DNA of 62,452 nucleotides from Dehalococcoidia bacterium. Its GTDB lineage: Bacteria > Chloroflexota > Dehalococcoidia > SZUA-161. The stretch covers positions 1 to 62,452 of the forward strand of contig JACWAE010000061.1 in NCBI GenBank assembly GCA_014874385.1, in the 5' to 3' direction. The notes under the pieces were generated by a model. That model saw only the letters and a list, made by a program, of their open reading frames with translations, was not told where the DNA came from and searched no databases. Below, piece by piece: positions 60,394 to 62,452 of the stretch. Numbering within the stretch: the stretch's first letter is position 1; every line of letters starts with the position of its first letter. Both the position numbers and the translations under genes were made by a program.

Positions 60394-61436
60394 TTAGCAC
60401 TTCCTCTGTTTATTATCTTTGTAAGTCTCTGACTTGCTTCTTTGACATCATCGGCGCCAAGCACAGCGCTGATTACGGCTACTGCATCGGCGCCAGAGCT
60501 TATAACGCTGGTGATATTATCCTCGTTTATGCCACCGATGGCAACTACAGGCACTGACACCTTCTTTTTCACCTGTCGCAATATCTTAAGGCCGGCAAGC
60601 CTTGTCCCTGACTTCGACGGCGTAGGGTAGATAGAGCCTACAGCGATGTAATCGGCGCCCTCTTTCTCTGCCTTAATTGCCTCTTCCAGCGTGGCTGAGG
60701 AGCAGCCCAGTATTTTGTCCCCGGGTAACATCTTGCGGGCGGTATCGAAAGGCAAATCCTCCTGCCCGATGTGGAGTCCATCGGCATCCGAGTCGATAGC
60801 GAGGTCAATATAGTCATTCACAATAAAGAGCACATCGGACTCGGCACAGAGCTTTTTCAGCTCTCGAGCCAGGGGCACCAGCATACCTTTGGGCCGCAGC
60901 TTATCGCGGAGCTGAATTATTCGAGCCCCCCCTTGAATCGCCTGCCGGGCGACCTCGAGCTCGCTTCGTCCTCTCAGCGCCTGGGTATCTATTATCACAT
61001 AAAGCCCGCTGACCTTCTCTTTCTTGTTGTGGCGAAGCAGTTCCAGCACTATCTTCTGCTCGAGTGTGTATAGGGCGAAGCGGGCGTGCTTGAATTTGTC
61101 CCAGTCCAATCCGAAATCATCGCCATGGACTTTGGCCAGTTCTTCGAGGACTCGCAGAGATTGCTGGACACGACGCGAGTTGGCGCTGACCAGGCTGACG
61201 GTATCCGTTCGCTCAGCCTCGCTATCCACATCCAGGAAAGCACCCACGTCCTCACTCGCCCGCCGAGCTTTGAGAAGCCTCTTCTGAAGCGACCGGTCTT
61301 TAGGCAACAGCTCATGGCGCATGTTTTTCAACTGTTCGCTGAGCTCGGGGTCGTTCAGGATAAAGCGCGTTACATCCTCGAGGAGACGTAATCCCTCGCC
61401 GATGCGATTGAGGTTAACATCGAGAATTCGCAGCAT
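60390..61436 (-). CDS. thiE: thiamine phosphate synthase with N-terminal ThiD2 domain
   Basis: The 348-residue protein joins a helical N-terminal domain (1-130, LRILDVNLNRIGEGLRLLED, the ThiD2-type start) with ThiE (about 140-345, GLYVIIDTQALRG, ARIIQLRDK, GLHIGQEDLPF, VGSIYPTPSK and VAIGGIN). ThiE joins HMP-PP and thiazole phosphate to make TMP. The N-terminal region resembles the group linked to HMP-P handling. It follows the FmdB genes by 12 bases and overlaps translin. Confidence 0.92.
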   Translation of the reverse strand: MLRILDVNLNRIGEGLRLLEDVTRFILNDPELSEQLKNMRHELLPKDRSLQKRLLKARRASEDVGAFLDVDSEAERTDTVSLVSANSRRVQQSLRVLEELAKVHGDDFGLDWDKFKHARFALYTLEQKIVLELLRHNKKEKVSGLYVIIDTQALRGRSELEVARQAIQGGARIIQLRDKLRPKGMLVPLARELKKLCAESDVLFIVNDYIDLAIDSDADGLHIGQEDLPFDTARKMLPGDKILGCSSATLEEAIKAEKEGADYIAVGSIYPTPSKSGTRLAGLKILRQVKKKVSVPVVAIGGINEDNITSVISSGADAVAVISAVLGADDVKEASQRLTKIINRGSAK

Positions 61437-61448
61437 ATTGAGGTAGCC

Positions 61449-61823
61449 TTAGAGTAAGTCCTTTAATGGTTTCGGCATCTCACCTTCCCTGGCGGCAGCG
61501 ATCGATTCCTTAACTCCGGAGAAGGTATCTCTATATTCTTCACTGTCCATATCTACGCCGAGGTCTTTGAGTCTCTTCTCGGTCCATCTTCCTATGTTGC
61601 GCGGGTCCTTATAGTAGTCAGGGTCTTTAGGGATTGCGGAGGCCGGGCCGGATTGTTCCCAGACATCCTTCGTTGTCCTGTGGTAAGCGAATCCGGAGAT
61701 ACAGCGGTCGAGTTTACTGCTGCCGCAGGCAGGGCATACCGGGTTCTGGGGAGGATTAAAGCTCCTCACGAAAAAGCTTGCCTTTCGTTGGCATTTGTTG
61801 CAGATAAACTCATAGATAGGCAT
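61449..61823 (-). CDS. FmdB-type zinc-ribbon protein (second)
   Basis: The 124-residue protein has the FmdB start MPIYEFICNKCQRKASFFVR and a second pair in CPACGSSKLDRC (about 33-44). The rest is hydrophilic (GRWTEKRLKDLGVDMDSEEY). It is a tandem relative of the next upstream gene, six bases apart. FmdB proteins are small putative regulators; the function here is unknown. Confidence 0.87.
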   Translation of the reverse strand: MPIYEFICNKCQRKASFFVRSFNPPQNPVCPACGSSKLDRCISGFAYHRTTKDVWEQSGPASAIPKDPDYYKDPRNIGRWTEKRLKDLGVDMDSEEYRDTFSGVKESIAAAREGEMPKPLKDLL

Positions 61824-61829
61824 AACTGC

Positions 61830-62234
61830 TTACTCCGCTTCCGCGCCTCCTATTTCAGTATCTCCCTTCAGCTCAGGCGGTTTAAAATCCTCAACCACCT
61901 TGTTCATGTCCTCGCCCGCATCCAAACGACTGAGAAGCTCCTCGGTCTCAGGGGTAACATCCTCGCCGGTGGCGCGTGCCATCTTACGGCTCCACTCGGC
62001 GAGGGCGCGGGGGTCATTCCTCATCAGTCCGCTCGTGAGTTTGGAGTCGGAGAGTATCTCATCGTAGACGCCTCTATCGTTTTTGGACCTGCGCACCGCA
62101 AAAGAGGAGTAGATGCGGCTGAGCTCCTTGCTGCCACACTTGCTGCAGCTTGGGTTGGTGGGAGGGGAGAAGCCCTGGACAAATATGTCCACACGGCGTC
62201 GGCAGTTACTACATCGGTATTCGTAAATCGGCAT
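61830..62234 (-). CDS. FmdB-type zinc-ribbon protein (first)
   Basis: The 134-residue protein begins MPIYEYRCSNCRRRVDIFVQ with a second CxxC in CSKCGSKELSR (about 34-44). The C-terminal half is acidic and includes WSRKMARATGEDVTPETEEL. It is the first gene of the minus-strand operon and is clearly paralogous to the following FmdB gene at the N-terminus. Confidence 0.87.
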   Translation of the reverse strand: MPIYEYRCSNCRRRVDIFVQGFSPPTNPSCSKCGSKELSRIYSSFAVRRSKNDRGVYDEILSDSKLTSGLMRNDPRALAEWSRKMARATGEDVTPETEELLSRLDAGEDMNKVVEDFKPPELKGDTEIGGAEAE

Positions 62235-62320
62235 CCTATGTCACCTACAGTCTGGAGGCTCTCTTTTTACAGATTCAATTTTACCATAAAAGGGGCTGCT
62301 CAGTAAACCTGTGTATGGGG

Positions 62321-62452
62321 TCAGGACATATCGGACAGAACCTCCTGTCTAGTATAACGATTTTTAAGCCAGTCCTGGTAGAACTGTTCAGGTGTCTTAT
62401 AACCCAGGGCTTGGTGAGGCCGTACTTGCTCACAGACCTGATTCCAAGCGAG
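62321..62452 (-). CDS. IS3/IS481-type transposase C-terminus (partial)
   Basis: Only the final 43 residues lie in the window. They read LAWNQVCEQVRPHQALGYKT and then PEQFYQDWL..., the rve integrase-core tail in which N..RPH.ALGY.TP is diagnostic. The gene runs off the right edge. The right end of the element should follow near 62300. It marks an insertion sequence just past the FmdB operon. Confidence 0.85.
   Translation of the reverse strand, partial: LAWNQVCEQVRPHQALGYKTPEQFYQDWLKNRYTRQEVLSDMS

Overview
This window looks like a chromosomal piece of an anaerobic or facultative bacterium of the phylum Chloroflexota, most plausibly class Dehalococcoidia. That placement is an inference. It rests on the mix of a ThiD2-ThiE fusion, a translin-family protein, FmdB-type zinc ribbons, RtcB with archease, type-2 isoleucyl-tRNA synthetase, family-III CoA-transferases and many dispersed GC-rich palindromic repeats. 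No rRNA or other decisive marker is present. Base composition is mid-range, many starts are GTG or TTG, and most genes have clear AGGAGG-type ribosome sites. The left edge cuts an ABC-2 permease and the right edge cuts a transposase.

Layout. 0-2.2 kb: permease end, an ADP-forming acyl-CoA synthetase alpha subunit, and four packed minus-strand tRNAs (Cys, Gly, Leu, Trp). 2.3-7.3 kb: an accessory-looking segment bounded by a perfect 36-bp repeat of the 3' half of tRNA-Arg(CCT). It holds decayed tRNA pieces, an orphan ORF, a methylmalonyl-CoA mutase C-terminal remnant, an acyl-CoA dehydrogenase and a CBS-ACT protein, with nearly 1 kb of non-coding DNA before the intact tRNA-Arg and a tRNA-Ala. 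7.6-9.1 kb: small enzymes. 9.6-14.6 kb: purF, purM, purH and a glycosyltransferase. 14.8-20.7 kb: leucyl aminopeptidase, an MBL-fold hydrolase, then rpmH-rnpA-yidD-(PQQ propeller lipoprotein)-yidC-jag. 20.7-24.9 kb: a crotonase and ileS behind a well-formed T-box leader with an ATC specifier. 25-34 kb (minus strand): YihY, FtsK, family-4 UDG, two half-size TauE proteins, then rpmF-fabD-fabG with nusB and acpP. 34-42.5 kb: response regulator, RtcB/archease, Mut7-C nuclease with a histone-deacetylase-fold enzyme, a CoA-transferase, tlyA, nadK, an ArgA-like acetyltransferase and a Nudix hydrolase.

42.5-52.6 kb is a minus-strand fatty-acid catabolic block in the order fadN, fadA, fadE, family-III CoA-transferase, family-I CoA-transferase, acyl-CoA ligase. 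It offers both ATP-dependent and CoA-transfer routes of acyl activation feeding one beta-oxidation spiral. Its promoter lies back to back with a second strong promoter that carries two copies of a 10-bp palindrome and drives a two-gene cassette (zinc ribbon plus helical protein). This divergent control region is the most interesting candidate for something undescribed. 53.4-53.9 kb is a RelE/RHH toxin-antitoxin pair with an operator-like dyad in its promoter spacer. 54-58.9 kb: a ferredoxin-like protein, lepA, hemW and a NifU-type scaffold. 58.9-62.2 kb: a compact minus-strand operon of two FmdB zinc ribbons, thiD2-thiE, translin and a conserved-looking unknown protein.

Themes are acyl-CoA metabolism (two FadE paralogues, three CoA-transferases, two ligases), RNA processing and repair (RnpA, RtcB/archease, Mut7-C, translin, Jag), and repeat-rich intergenic regions. 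All identifications come from reading the translated sequences; no database search was run.
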